Below the pieces are notes generated by a model that ran no database searches, was not told the origin of the DNA, and saw only the letters and a program-made list of their open reading frames with translations. From CAYMRB01 sp964392615 (GTDB taxonomy: Bacteria; Planctomycetota; UBA8108), in NCBI GenBank assembly GCA_964392615.1, contig CAYMRB010000012.1, positions 1 to 48,619 on the forward strand: 48,619 nt of DNA, given 5' to 3'. The position numbers and the translations under genes were made by a program. Shown here piece by piece: positions 16,565 through 26,400 of this stretch; position 1 is the stretch's first letter, and the number at the start of each line of letters is the position of its first letter.

Positions 16565-17917
16565 CTAAGTGAACGCTCCGTACGCTAGTCCGGTGATCGT
16601 CGCCATCACGACGACGAGCACCGTGAAGACCGCTGTCTTCGCCGTGCCGAGAACACTTCGAATCACGAGCAAGCTCGGCAGCGACAGGGCCGGCCCCGCC
16701 AGCAGCAGCGCCATCGCCGGCCCTGGCGCCATGCCGTGTTTCATCAGCGCCTCGAGCACCGGAATCTCCGTCAAGGTCGCGAAGTAGAACAGGCAGCCGA
16801 CGACCGACGCGACGAGATTCGACCACACGCTGTTGTCACCGACCAGTGCCGCGACCTGCTCGTCCGGCACGAGAGCACCGAGAAAGCCGACGAGGAACAC
16901 GCCGCCGAAGAGCAGCGGTATGAGCAGCTTGGCGAAATACCACGTGTTCCGCATCCACTCCTTGACCTCGTCGCGCGAGAACCAGCGCCACGCCATCAGC
17001 AGCACCGCGAGCCCCATCGCGGCGGCGAGATACCAGCGCTTGCCGTGAATGGCGGTGACCCAGGTCTCCTCGATGTCGACCGACTCGATGTCCGTCTTCG
17101 GGAGCTCCAGTCGATCTTCTACCGCCCGTCCATCCACGGGCTCTTTCAGCTGCACGACGAGCTCATCGCTCGTCTCCCGCATGACGACGCACGTAAAGCT
17201 GTCGCCTTCCTTGCGGTGGATCGTCGCGTGCCCGGGGTTGTACCAATCGCTGAAGACGAGGAACGCGATCATGCACGTGAAGTACAGCACGGTCTTCCAC
17301 AGCGGGCGCGGCGACGACTCCGGCTCGGGCACCGCCATCGCAGAGCCATCGTCCGGGCTACGGCCGCGACGAAAGACGAGGTCCATGATGACCCCGATGA
17401 CGACCGCAAAGACGACGGCGCCGATCGCGCGCCAGAGCCCCATCGAGAGCCCGAGGACACGGGCGGTCAGGACGAGCGCCAGCACATTGATCGCCGGCCC
17501 CGAGTACAGAAACGCGGTCGCGGGCCCCAGCCCGGCCCCCATGCGGTGGATACCGGCGAACACCGGCAGCACGCTGCAAGAGCAGACGGAGAGGACCGAC
17601 CCGGAGACCGCAGCGACCGAGTAGGCCTCGACCTTGCTGGCACGCGGCCCCAGGTGCTCGAGCACGGCGCTCTTCGACAGGAACGTCGCGATGCCGCCAG
17701 CGATGAAGAGCGCCGGCACGACGCACGCGAGCGTGTGGTTGCGCGCGTACCACTGCAGCAGCTTGAACGCCTCGAGGATCGCCCCGCTGACACGCTCGCT
17801 CGAAAGCGGCAGGTAGAACGCGACCAGGAAGACTCCGACGAACGTCAGAAACACCTTCACGTCTCGGGGCATCGGCTTCACCGTCAGGCGGGGCGACTTC
17901 CATGGCAAGAACGCCAT
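16565..17917 (-). CDS. arsP: ArsP/DUF318-type permease
   Basis: Protein of 450 residues with about ten hydrophobic segments. The family signature VCSCSVLPVFAGIHRMGAG (C112, C114) is followed by ATAFLYSGPAINVLALVLTA, and a second half repeat ends with EIPVLEALMKHGMAPGPAMA. ArsP proteins export trivalent organoarsenicals; more distant members have other or unknown cargo. The gene lies 19 bases after arsR and 13 bases before the small thioredoxin gene. A soluble stretch of about 75 residues between the halves (about 218-292), polar and predicted beta-rich, is longer than expected for the family core. The start is uncertain: the Met at residue 16 (MPRDVKVF) is an alternative, and no clear Shine-Dalgarno precedes either. 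Confidence 0.85.
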   Translation of the reverse strand: MAFLPWKSPRLTVKPMPRDVKVFLTFVGVFLVAFYLPLSSERVSGAILEAFKLLQWYARNHTLACVVPALFIAGGIATFLSKSAVLEHLGPRASKVEAYSVAAVSGSVLSVCSCSVLPVFAGIHRMGAGLGPATAFLYSGPAINVLALVLTARVLGLSMGLWRAIGAVVFAVVIGVIMDLVFRRGRSPDDGSAMAVPEPESSPRPLWKTVLYFTCMIAFLVFSDWYNPGHATIHRKEGDSFTCVVMRETSDELVVQLKEPVDGRAVEDRLELPKTDIESVDIEETWVTAIHGKRWYLAAAMGLAVLLMAWRWFSRDEVKEWMRNTWYFAKLLIPLLFGGVFLVGFLGALVPDEQVAALVGDNSVWSNLVASVVGCLFYFATLTEIPVLEALMKHGMAPGPAMALLLAGPALSLPSLLVIRSVLGTAKTAVFTVLVVVMATITGLAYGAFT

Positions 17918-17936
17918 GGAAAGGACCGAAAAAAAA

Positions 17937-18266
17937 TCACTCGATTCCGAGCGCTGCGCGCTGCGACCGGAGATTCTCCGCCAGCACGCCTTCCAAGCAC
18001 TTGAAGAACCCCTCCAGGCAGCGGGGCTTCACGCGGTAGAAGATCATCGTCCCTTCCTTCCGGTCCGCGACGAGGCCTGCCCCCTTGAGTACCGCCAGGT
18101 GCTTGGATACCGTGGACTGATCGGCGCCGACGAGCTTCGTCAGGTCGCACACGCAAATCTCTTCCGTCTGCCCCAACGCGTCGAGCATGAGGAGACGGCT
18201 CGGATGGGCGAGCGCCTTGGCGATGCTCGCTCGGGCCTCGTATGCGGATTTCGGCTTGACCTCCAT
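17937..18266 (-). CDS. arsR: ArsR-family As(III)-responsive repressor
   Basis: Protein of 109 residues with a winged helix-turn-helix: ADQSTVSKHLAVLKGAGLV is the recognition helix region and DRKEGTMIFYRV the wing. EEICVCDL (C38, C40) matches the ELCVCDL arsenite site of classic ArsR on helix alpha-3. Two more Cys (C83 and C90) in the C-terminal helix could complete a trigonal site. ArsR represses its own operon and releases DNA on As(III) or Sb(III) binding. It is the first gene of the five-gene operon ending in ccdA. The ATG at 18266 lacks a clear Shine-Dalgarno, so the transcript may be nearly leaderless. Confidence 0.92.
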   Translation of the reverse strand: MEVKPKSAYEARASIAKALAHPSRLLMLDALGQTEEICVCDLTKLVGADQSTVSKHLAVLKGAGLVADRKEGTMIFYRVKPRCLEGFFKCLEGVLAENLRSQRAALGIE

Positions 18267-18271
18267 GGCTG

Positions 18272-18281
18272 AATGGCCATT
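18272..18281. promoter_or_regulatory. Possible ArsR operator palindrome
   Basis: AATGGCCATT is a perfect 10-base palindrome 5 bases upstream of the arsR start, in the 99-base gap shared with the divergent TPR/FG-GAP gene. ArsR operators are imperfect palindromes at this position, but the match is short, so this is a candidate only. Confidence 0.35.
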
Positions 18282-18347
18282 GGAGCATAAAGCCCTCTCC
18301 AGACCAAACGGAATCTCTCCCCTCCCGCGGTCCAACGGCCGAGTATC

Positions 18348-18357
18348 AAGGAGGAGG
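18348..18357 (+). promoter_or_regulatory. Strong ribosome binding site deciding a TTG start
   Basis: AAGGAGGAGG ends 8 bases before the TTG at 18366. The spacing, strength and the signal sequence that follows make TTG the likely start of the downstream lipoprotein; no in-frame ATG or GTG lies closer. Confidence 0.8.
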
Positions 18358-18365
18358 TCTACGCT

Positions 18366-21300
18366 TTGACACACGCGAAGAAACTGGCACTCGGAGTCCT
18401 GGCTTTGGCGGTCGTCGTCCCGATCGCCTGCAAGCGCGAAGCGAACGATGCCGAGGTCGCAGCGGCTCTGAACGAGGGAGTCGGCCTGGCGGGACAGTAT
18501 CGTCACGACGAGGCGGCTCAGGCCATCGGGAGAGTCCTCGCGAAGTCGCCGGGACACACACAGGCACGAATCGACCTCGCGCTCGCGACCTTCAACCGCA
18601 AGGCCAAGGACAGCGTCCAGCAATCGGGCAAACTGCTGGACGAGGTGCTCCGCGACGAGCCCGAGAACCTGCAGGCGTTGTACTTCCGCGCGATCGTCTA
18701 TCAGCACTCCGGCCAGGCAGCCGCGTCGATCCCGCTTCTGAAGCGAGTGGTCGACAAGCGGCCCCACGACGGCGCGGCCTGGTACCTGCTCGGCCTCGCG
18801 CAGCACCGCACCGAGCAGCCGGCGAAGGAGGCGCTCCTGCGTGCGCTCGAGGAGCGGCCCTACCTGGTGAACGCCTACTACGACCTCTGGCAGGCGATCC
18901 GTCTCGAAGGCGACGCCGTCACGGCAAAGCGTTACCTCGACACGTTCAAGAAGGTCCGGGACAGCTCGCTGGCCGAGTCGATCAAGGTTCCTCAGTACGG
19001 CGAGATGGGCGAGCTCGCGATGCTGTCGCCACTGGCGCCGATCGCGAAGCAGTCGCCGCGTTCCGGCAGCTACTCGGGCGGCGCGCCGCGCGTGCTGCTG
19101 CGCACGACGGAGAAGATCGCTGCCGCCACTGGCTCCGCGCACCTCCCCGGACTGTCGATCGGCGACCTGAACGGTGACGGCCGTTTCGATGTCCTCGTGA
19201 CGGCAGCCGGCGACGGTGCGGAGAACCGCGGGCTTGTCCGTCTCTTGCGATCGACCGCCGATGGCGCGCTCGAAGACGCGACCGCGGGATCGGGGCTCGA
19301 GAGCGTGCGCGGTGCCAATGCGTGCGCGGTGGGCGATGTGAACAACGACGGCAACCTCGACGTCTACGTCGCGTGCGACGGCGAGAACCGACTTCTGCTC
19401 GGAAGCGGTCAGGGCACGTTCGACGATATCACCGCAGCGGCGGGCGCTGGTGGCGGCGAGCAATCCAGCCGCGCCGCGCTCCTGCTCGATTCGGATCACG
19501 ACGCCGATCTCGACATCTTCATCTGCAACGCGCCGGCCGCCGGCGGCGGCGCGACCCCGGACGTCGCGAACCGGCTCCTCAACAACAACGCGGACGGCAC
19601 GTTCACCGACATCACCGAGCAGGCCGGCGTCGCCTGTCCAGGGGAAGGCGCCGTCGCGATGACGGCAGCGGACGTCGATGGCGATCGCGACACCGACCTC
19701 GTGCTCCTCAGCAGCGATCGCGCCGTGCGCGTGTTCACGAACGAGCTGCTCGCGTCGTTCCGCGCGGTCGACACGGGCATCGCCCCGACGGTGGCGGCCC
19801 GCTTCGGCGGCGCTCTGCAGGATCTGACCGGCGACGGCATACCGGACCTCGTCACGCTCGACCCGGACGTCGGAGGAACGGCGAAGCTCCGATTGTTCGC
19901 GGGGGACGGCCGCCGGAAGTTCGCCGCGACCGCGGAAGCCGTCGTTCCGGCTCTCGACGGCACAGCGCTCGGCCTGCGACTCGCGGACGTGGATCTCGAC
20001 GGCGACCTCGACGTCGCGGTGATCGGAGCGACCGGCACGCGCATCGCGTACGCGGACGGCCGCGGTCGTCTCGAGCTCGCATCGAGCGCCGGCGACGCGT
20101 GGAAGCCCCCTGCCGACGGCTCGGTCGTCGCGGCCGAGGTGCTCGACTGGACGGGCGACGGCGTCGCGGATCTCCTGCGCGTCGTAGCGGCCGGCGACGG
20201 TGCGCGCGTCGAGCTCCTGCCCGGCGAGCTGCAGCCCGCGGCCAACTGGCTCGCGATCACGCCGACGGGTCGGCGCCTTGCCGACCCACGCATGCGCAGC
20301 CCCGACAGCGGCTACGGTGTGCGGATCACGGTGCGAGCCGGTCGGCACGAGCAGGCCATGACGTACTCCGGCGTCAACGGCAGCGCCAGCCAATCGCGCG
20401 TGCCGCTCACGTTCGGGCTTGCCACGGCCAAGAGCGCGGCCTACGTCGACTGCTTGTGGCCGGACGGCGTGCGCCAGTACGAGCTCGCCATCGCGGCGGG
20501 CGAGAACCACGTCCTGACGGAGACGCAGCGCAAAATCTCGAGCTGCCCTGTGCTGTTCACCTACGACGGCGAACGATTCCGTTTCGTCACCGACTTTGCC
20601 GGCGTTGGCGGACTCGGCTACTTCGTCGGGCCGGGCGAGTCGGCGCCGCCGCAGGTCCTCGAACACGTCAAGATCGAGTCGGACCAGCTGCAGCCGCGCG
20701 ACGGACGGTACGAGCTGCGCGTCGCGGAGCCCATGGAGGAAGCCGCGTACATCGATCGTCTCGAGCTGCGCGCGGTCGACCATCCCGGCTCCGTGCAGGT
20801 CTACCCGGATGAGTGCCTGGCGATCGGCGGTCCGGCCCCGAGCCACGAGTTGCTCGCCTACGAACGCCCGATCTTCGCGATCGCGGCCCGCGGACCGGAC
20901 GGCAGCGATTGCAGCGACGCCATCGCGACGGTCGACCGGCGGTACGCGTACGATCCTCCGCCGGACCGACACCTCAGCGGCTTCTGTCGCCCGCACTCGA
21001 TCGAGCTCGATTTCGGCGACCGGCTCGCCGGCCGCGCCGACGACGCGCCCGTCCACCTCTACATTCACGGGTACATCGAGTACCCGTACTCGCAGACGAA
21101 CTGGGCCGCGTCGCAGTCGAAGCTGGAGTGGGAGGCGCTGCGCGTCGACCGTCGCCGCGACGACGGAAGCTGGGAGACGATCGTTCCGGACGCCGGCGTG
21201 CCCGGCGGCATGGCGCGAACGATGACGGTCGACTTGACGGGCAAGGTCGGCGGCTCGCGCTGCACGCTGCGCATCACGACGAACCTCGAGGTCTCGTACG

Positions 21301-21806
21301 ACAGGATCTTCGTCGCGTTCGACCGTAAGCAGGACGACCTCGCGATCCGCACGGTGCCGCTCGTCGGAGCCTCGTTGCGTCGACTCGGATTCCCACGCGA
21401 GCACAGCGCCGACGGGCGACGACCGAAGACGTGGGACTACGATCGCATCGACTTCATCGCGCCGTTCCACGTTCAACGGGGCGCGTACACTCGGTACGGC
21501 GAGGTCGGCGAGCTCCTCGCCGAGTACGACGATCGGTTCGCGATTCTCGCGCCGGGCGACGAGATCGCGCTGTCCTTCGACGCGAACACCCTGCCGAAGC
21601 TCCCCGCGGGCTGGCGGCGCAGCTTCGTGCTCGTGTCGCACGCGTACTGCAAGGACATGGACATCTACACGGCCGAGCCGAATCGCGTCGAGCCGCTGCC
21701 GTTCCGCGGCATGAGCCGCTACCCGTATCCGGACAGCGAGTCCTACCCGGACGACGAGGCGCACCGGAAGTACCGTGAGGAGTACAACACGCGCTGGCGG
21801 CACTGA
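18366..21806 (+). CDS. TPR / FG-GAP-VCBS lipoprotein with ASPIC-UnbV-like and large unassigned C-terminal region
   Basis: Protein of 1146 residues with a TTG start. Lipoprotein signal with the Cys at residue 22 (VVPIAC). Residues about 28-215 are TPR-like helical repeats (ALYFRAIVYQHSGQAAASIPLLKRV and similar). Residues about 255-620 are FG-GAP/VCBS propeller repeats with Ca-binding loops (LNGDGRFDVLV, VNNDGNLDVYV, VDGDRDTDLVL, DLDGDLDVAV). About 625-720 resembles the ASPIC/UnbV domain of the CRTAC1 family (SGYGVRITVRAG, LWPDGVRQYELA). From about 725 to the end, starting SCPVLFTYDGERFRFVTDFAG, no family was recognised; it is rich in Tyr and Asp and looks like beta-sandwich. It diverges from arsR but shows no link to arsenic. 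Confidence 0.85.
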   Translation: MTHAKKLALGVLALAVVVPIACKREANDAEVAAALNEGVGLAGQYRHDEAAQAIGRVLAKSPGHTQARIDLALATFNRKAKDSVQQSGKLLDEVLRDEPENLQALYFRAIVYQHSGQAAASIPLLKRVVDKRPHDGAAWYLLGLAQHRTEQPAKEALLRALEERPYLVNAYYDLWQAIRLEGDAVTAKRYLDTFKKVRDSSLAESIKVPQYGEMGELAMLSPLAPIAKQSPRSGSYSGGAPRVLLRTTEKIAAATGSAHLPGLSIGDLNGDGRFDVLVTAAGDGAENRGLVRLLRSTADGALEDATAGSGLESVRGANACAVGDVNNDGNLDVYVACDGENRLLLGSGQGTFDDITAAAGAGGGEQSSRAALLLDSDHDADLDIFICNAPAAGGGATPDVANRLLNNNADGTFTDITEQAGVACPGEGAVAMTAADVDGDRDTDLVLLSSDRAVRVFTNELLASFRAVDTGIAPTVAARFGGALQDLTGDGIPDLVTLDPDVGGTAKLRLFAGDGRRKFAATAEAVVPALDGTALGLRLADVDLDGDLDVAVIGATGTRIAYADGRGRLELASSAGDAWKPPADGSVVAAEVLDWTGDGVADLLRVVAAGDGARVELLPGELQPAANWLAITPTGRRLADPRMRSPDSGYGVRITVRAGRHEQAMTYSGVNGSASQSRVPLTFGLATAKSAAYVDCLWPDGVRQYELAIAAGENHVLTETQRKISSCPVLFTYDGERFRFVTDFAGVGGLGYFVGPGESAPPQVLEHVKIESDQLQPRDGRYELRVAEPMEEAAYIDRLELRAVDHPGSVQVYPDECLAIGGPAPSHELLAYERPIFAIAARGPDGSDCSDAIATVDRRYAYDPPPDRHLSGFCRPHSIELDFGDRLAGRADDAPVHLYIHGYIEYPYSQTNWAASQSKLEWEALRVDRRRDDGSWETIVPDAGVPGGMARTMTVDLTGKVGGSRCTLRITTNLEVSYDRIFVAFDRKQDDLAIRTVPLVGASLRRLGFPREHSADGRRPKTWDYDRIDFIAPFHVQRGAYTRYGEVGELLAEYDDRFAILAPGDEIALSFDANTLPKLPAGWRRSFVLVSHAYCKDMDIYTAEPNRVEPLPFRGMSRYPYPDSESYPDDEAHRKYREEYNTRWRH

Positions 21807-21828
21807 GCGCCGCCGTTCGCTGATATCA

Positions 21829-21861
21829 CGGCCCTCCGGAAGCAACGCCGCGAGAGGGCCG
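21829..21861. terminator. Hairpin between convergent genes
   Basis: CGGCCCTC (21829-21836) pairs with GAGGGCCG (21854-21861); a further CGG/CCG pair (37-39 with 48-50) extends the stem with a bulge. It lies in the 66-base gap between the convergent TPR/FG-GAP and oxidoreductase genes and has no T-tract. Confidence 0.4.
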
Positions 21862-21872
21862 CAGGATTCGCA

Positions 21873-23174
21873 TCAGCTGAGCTTCGTCCGCCCCGGCATC
21901 GCCACCTCCTCGACGGGAATCGGTCCGAGCGCGAGCTTCTTCGGGTGCAGGTCGAGCGCCGACTTCTCGAACGCCCAGCGGTAGTCGACAGCGCGGCCGG
22001 TGTACGTGCTCATGCGTCCGGCGATCGCGGTCATCGTCGTCTCGGCGAGGCGACGGCACTCGTTGATCGGCTTGCGCTCGCGGATGCTATTGATCAGCGC
22101 GCCGTGCATGTTCAGATCGCCGGTCGTGTGTGAGCCCGTGTAGCGCCACGGCTTCTCGCCGTCGATTCTCGCGCCGCCGCGCGTGACGTACGCGACACCT
22201 TTCGTCCCCTCGATCGAGTTGCTGACGTTGCCGGTCACGCCGTGCATCTGCGCAGCCATCGCCAGCATGGTCGTGCCGTCCGCGTAGTGGTACTCGACCG
22301 CGAAGTGGTCGTAGATGTTGCCGTACTCGGGACCGGTGCGAACTTGCCGACCGCCGAGGCCCGTGCACTTCACGGGAGCCCCTTCCATGATCCAATTGCA
22401 CACGTCGATGTTGTGGCAGAGCTGCTCGACCAGATGATCGCCCGAGAGCCACGTGAAGAACGGCCAGCAGCGGATCTGCCACTCCATGTCGCTCCACGAG
22501 CTCTGGCGACGCGCGAAGTGCCAGTTGACCATATCGCAGATCCAATGCGCCTTGAGCGCGCGGATCGTGCCGATCTGCCCGTCCCGGATCTGCTGGATGA
22601 GCTCGATGTAGTGCGGCACGTAGCGCTGCTGCGTCCCGACGACGATCGATAGTCCCTTGCGATCGGCCTCTTCCGCCGACGCGTAGAGCGACCGGATGCC
22701 GACCGGATCGACGGCGCCGGGCTTCTCCATGAAGATGTGCTTGCCGGCCTTGATGGCAGCGGCGACGTGCGTCGGACGGAAGCCCGGTGGCGTCAGGAGC
22801 ATCACCAGGTCGATCTCGTCCATCGCGAGGACCTTCTCGTACGCGTCGAAACCGAGGAAGACGCGCTTCGCATCGACGTTGACGTTCTTCGGAACCTCCT
22901 TGCGAAGCTGCCGCAGCGAGTTGTCGACCTTGTCCTGGAACATGTCGGCGACCGCATACAGCTCGACGCCCGGAGCCGAGCGCAAGTTATAGATCGCATC
23001 GCGAGTGCCGCGGCCGCCACAACCGATCATCGCGACACGGACCTTATCCGACGCGCCGGCGTGCACGCCGGACACGGACGTGGCTGCCAACGCGCCACCG
23101 GTCGCCACGGCGGTCCTCGCCATGAAGCTGCGACGCGAGAGACCCGCGCCCGTCGTGCTGTCATCACCGCTCAT
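21873..23174 (-). CDS. TAT-exported Gfo/Idh/MocA-family oxidoreductase
   Basis: Protein of 433 residues. The ATG at 23174 is preferred over one three codons earlier (23183) because GGAGGAG abuts the earlier ATG with no spacer but lies 9 bases from this one. TAT signal LSRRSFMARTAVATGG, then Rossmann start RVAMIGCGGRGTRDAI and HIFMEKPGAVDPVG with the family EKP intact. The C-terminal domain has WPFFTWLSGDHLVEQLCHNIDVCNWIM, typical of exported members. It is likely to act on a sugar or sugar derivative using NAD(P)(H). It has no close functional neighbour; it is transcribed alone from the region at 23175-23416. It is not a recent duplicate of the oxidoreductase at 10049. Confidence 0.9.
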   Translation of the reverse strand: MSGDDSTTGAGLSRRSFMARTAVATGGALAATSVSGVHAGASDKVRVAMIGCGGRGTRDAIYNLRSAPGVELYAVADMFQDKVDNSLRQLRKEVPKNVNVDAKRVFLGFDAYEKVLAMDEIDLVMLLTPPGFRPTHVAAAIKAGKHIFMEKPGAVDPVGIRSLYASAEEADRKGLSIVVGTQQRYVPHYIELIQQIRDGQIGTIRALKAHWICDMVNWHFARRQSSWSDMEWQIRCWPFFTWLSGDHLVEQLCHNIDVCNWIMEGAPVKCTGLGGRQVRTGPEYGNIYDHFAVEYHYADGTTMLAMAAQMHGVTGNVSNSIEGTKGVAYVTRGGARIDGEKPWRYTGSHTTGDLNMHGALINSIRERKPINECRRLAETTMTAIAGRMSTYTGRAVDYRWAFEKSALDLHPKKLALGPIPVEEVAMPGRTKLS

Positions 23175-23416
23175 CTGCGTCATCTCCTCCGAGGTCGAAT
23201 TCGGGCGTTGAGACGTTTGGGGCGACAGAGACGGAGCATCGCCGGCTTGTCGACCGCAAGCCGCATTGTATCTCGCGCGGCCGTCGCAGGGCCAGTTGCC
23301 CCGCGAATCCGCGAGTCACCGTGCGGCTGCGTTCATGCGATCCGTCGGCGCGACCGCGGAGTCCTGAGCCTGCTGCCGAGCGGGCGCTTCGACCAGAAGT
23401 AGGCAGCGCGCGGCCC
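23175..23416. other. Intergenic region upstream of oxidoreductase
   Basis: About 240 bases holding the promoter for the oxidoreductase and the 3' end of the giant surface-protein gene. GCTGCC (23372-23377) and GGCAGC (23402-23407) form a weak 6-bp stem that could terminate the giant gene. Nothing else was recognised. Confidence 0.4.
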
Positions 23417-26400
23417 TCACGGAGAGCACGGCGGATAGGAATCGCAGCTCAGCCCGTCGGCAGTCGGATCCGTTCCGCAACCGGCCGTCGGCGCCGGAAT
23501 CGCCGGTCCTCCGAGGAAGAGGAAGTTCAGTGTGAAGCTCGGGTCGGACACGTTCACGGCGCCGTCGTCGTTCGAGTCGGCCGCGCTCACACAAGGCGGA
23601 GCGGCTCCACCGAGGAACAGAGCGGCGAGAGTGGCGACGGCGTCCGAGAGATCCGTGCGGCCGTCGGCGTTGGCATCGCCGCGAACGAACTCGCCGTCCC
23701 CGGTCGCTCCGGGCTCAGGGACGTCGAGCTCGCAGCGCCGCGTCGCCGGCCGCGACGGCACGGTGCCGAAGAGACCCCGAACGGTCCACTCGTGGACGCC
23801 TGGTGTCGCGTGGCGGTCGAGGAACGAGGTGCGGCTCCCGTCGATGGACACGATCGTCAGTCCGTCGCGCAGGACCTGGACGGAATCGTACGCGTCGGTG
23901 TTCGTCCACGTCACGCGAATCACCGGATGACCGCCGTCGGAGGCGTCGGTGCACTCGAGGTCTCGCGGTGCGCTGACTCCGAGATCGATCGCGCGGCTGT
24001 TGTTCTCGTCGGAGCTCTCGTCGGCCGTTTCCTCGACCACGACGCGAACGCGGCCGGGCTCGTCGGGAACCGCGAACGGGAGGTTCACCCGCGCGCTGCC
24101 TCCCGCGGGAACGTGTAGATCGACGTCGACGCTCGCGATCGTACGGACGTCGTCCCCCTGGACGAGCTCGACGCTTACCTCGAGCGACGTGGCGTCGACG
24201 GCTCGCAGCCCGACATTGCGCAGAATGATGCCCGCTTGCACGAAGGATCCGGGAGCGACGTGCGGATCTCCCAGCAGGACCTCCTCGACGACGAGGTCCG
24301 GAGCCACCGGTGCGACGAGGATGGCGCCAACGGGCTGATCGCCGTCGGCGACTGCGAGCTCCACCTCGTTCGAAGCCATGGGGCTGACCGCGAGATCGAC
24401 GGGGAACGCGTCGGGCGGCAAGCCCATCGGCAAGACGGGTGACCAACCAAAGTCGGGCGCGCCGAAATCGAACGCCGCGAGACCGAGCAGGAGATCGACA
24501 TTCGGACGCGGATCGGCCTCGACGTCCAATCCGACGAGCGATCGAAACGCTACGACCGCCGTCTGTGCGTCGACGAACGCGACCGCGGGATCGACCCCGC
24601 GAACGCCGTCCTCGAACGTGCAAGCCCAATGCGCGGCCGGCGCGGCCGGGGCCGCGAGAAAACGTGCGTCCGAGAACCCCGACTCCGACAGCTCGACGAC
24701 GAAGACGCGCCCGTCCGCATCGAGCGCCGGCACGCCGGGCGTCGATCGGCTCGGCGCGACGCCGCCGATGACCCCTCGATCGTTCGCCGCCAGAGCGACG
24801 GTTGGCTGCAACGGCCCGACGACCTCTGGAGCCGTCGAGAGCTGCCGCGGCGCACGCCAGCTTCCGCTGCCGAAGCGCGAGTACGCGAAGAAGCGGTCGG
24901 CGTGCGTGCTGATATCCCCGTCCGTATCGCGCACCCAGACGGCGATCCCCGTGCCGTCCGTCGGCGAGAACGACACGGCCGGATCGATGTCCGCTGCCGG
25001 CGGCCCGCCGGCGCTCAACGTCGTCACGTCGAACACCTCACCGGAGAGATCGACGAACGCGGCTCGCGTCGACAGCCCTTCGAGGCGCACGCGCCCGTTT
25101 GCCATGACGATGCTCTCGACCTCCGCCGCAACCCACACGACGGCCGCGGTCTCACGATCGACACGAGTGACGGCCGCGCTTCCATCGGAGACCGAGTTGT
25201 TCGTCAGCGCCTCGGGGTCCGTCCATCGACTCCCGTCCCAGAAGGACAACAGGATCTCGTTCGATCCGAGGATCCGGTTCAGCGCCACAACGCCCTCGGC
25301 GCCGTCGGCGAGCGGAGGGAACTCCTGCCGACGCAGCCGGCTCTGCGTCCACACCGCGATCGCGAAATCCTCGTCGAGGAACGCGACGCTCGGGTCCTTG
25401 ACGAACGCGCGCGACTCCGCCGAGAAGAGCGGCTGCGGCGGCGAGTACGCGCCGTCTCCGCGGCGAGATCGATAGAACAGGACCGGCTCGGCCTCCGCCT
25501 CGTCCGCCGACGCGTTCTCGACGTAGACCATCAAGGAGCTCTCGCCGGACGGCGAGCTCGCGAGCGCCGGTGCACGGTCCTGCACCGGCTCGGGAAGATC
25601 GTCCAACCCGGCGACGATACCGTGGGGACAGTCCCCCCATTCCTCCTCGAAAATCAATGCGCTCGTCGACGGACACCACACTCCCCAGCCGAAGCACGCG
25701 CGAGCGTAGCCGAAGAGAGAGGCACGCAGACACCAATCGGTATCGATGTCGAGCTCGTTCCGCACCGGTCGATAGTCCAGCTCGATCGGTAGCTCGAAGG
25801 TGAGCGCAGGCGTCAGGCGCAGCGTCGCGCTGGCCAGGCCCCAGAGCGCGGACGCCTCGCCCTGCACGGGCAGCTCTCCCAGGATGCCGGGCCGCAGCGT
25901 CACGTCGACATCCGGCGACCGGTGGCTAACGCGCACGTCGATATCAGCTCGAACATCGAATTCGACACACGCATCGATCTCGGCCGTCACCTCGGCCGCA
26001 CTGATCGGGCCGAGACCGAACGACCACACGGTGCCGGAGAAGAGGTTGACGCATACTTTCGACCCGTTGAAGAGCAGTCGGTCGCGAACGTTGTAGCGCA
26101 CGTTGAACTCGTCGCAGGGCTCGCCGCGACGCTGCCCATCGGGAATGGCGACGAAGAAGTCCTTTCCGTCGACGACGTCGATGTCGAGCAGCTCCGCCTC
26201 GAGGCCACCTTCGAGCCGCTCGGCGAACCACTTGCCGTCCTCGAAGCGAGCCCGAGCGCCGAAATACGCGTCGAGTCGGTTATCGAGCGTACCGACGAGC
26301 GGCAGATCGATCGGATAGCTCCACAGAGGCCGCCGGCGCGGAAACACGCCCTCGACCTCGAAGCCCTGCACTCGATTGCCGGTGACGGTCGTCGTCAGCC

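Noticed and set aside
18267..21845. Upstream extension of the arsR frame through the whole opposite strand
   Set aside because: Only the last 109 codons look like protein (ArsR); the rest is antisense to the TPR/FG-GAP lipoprotein and lacks any domain.
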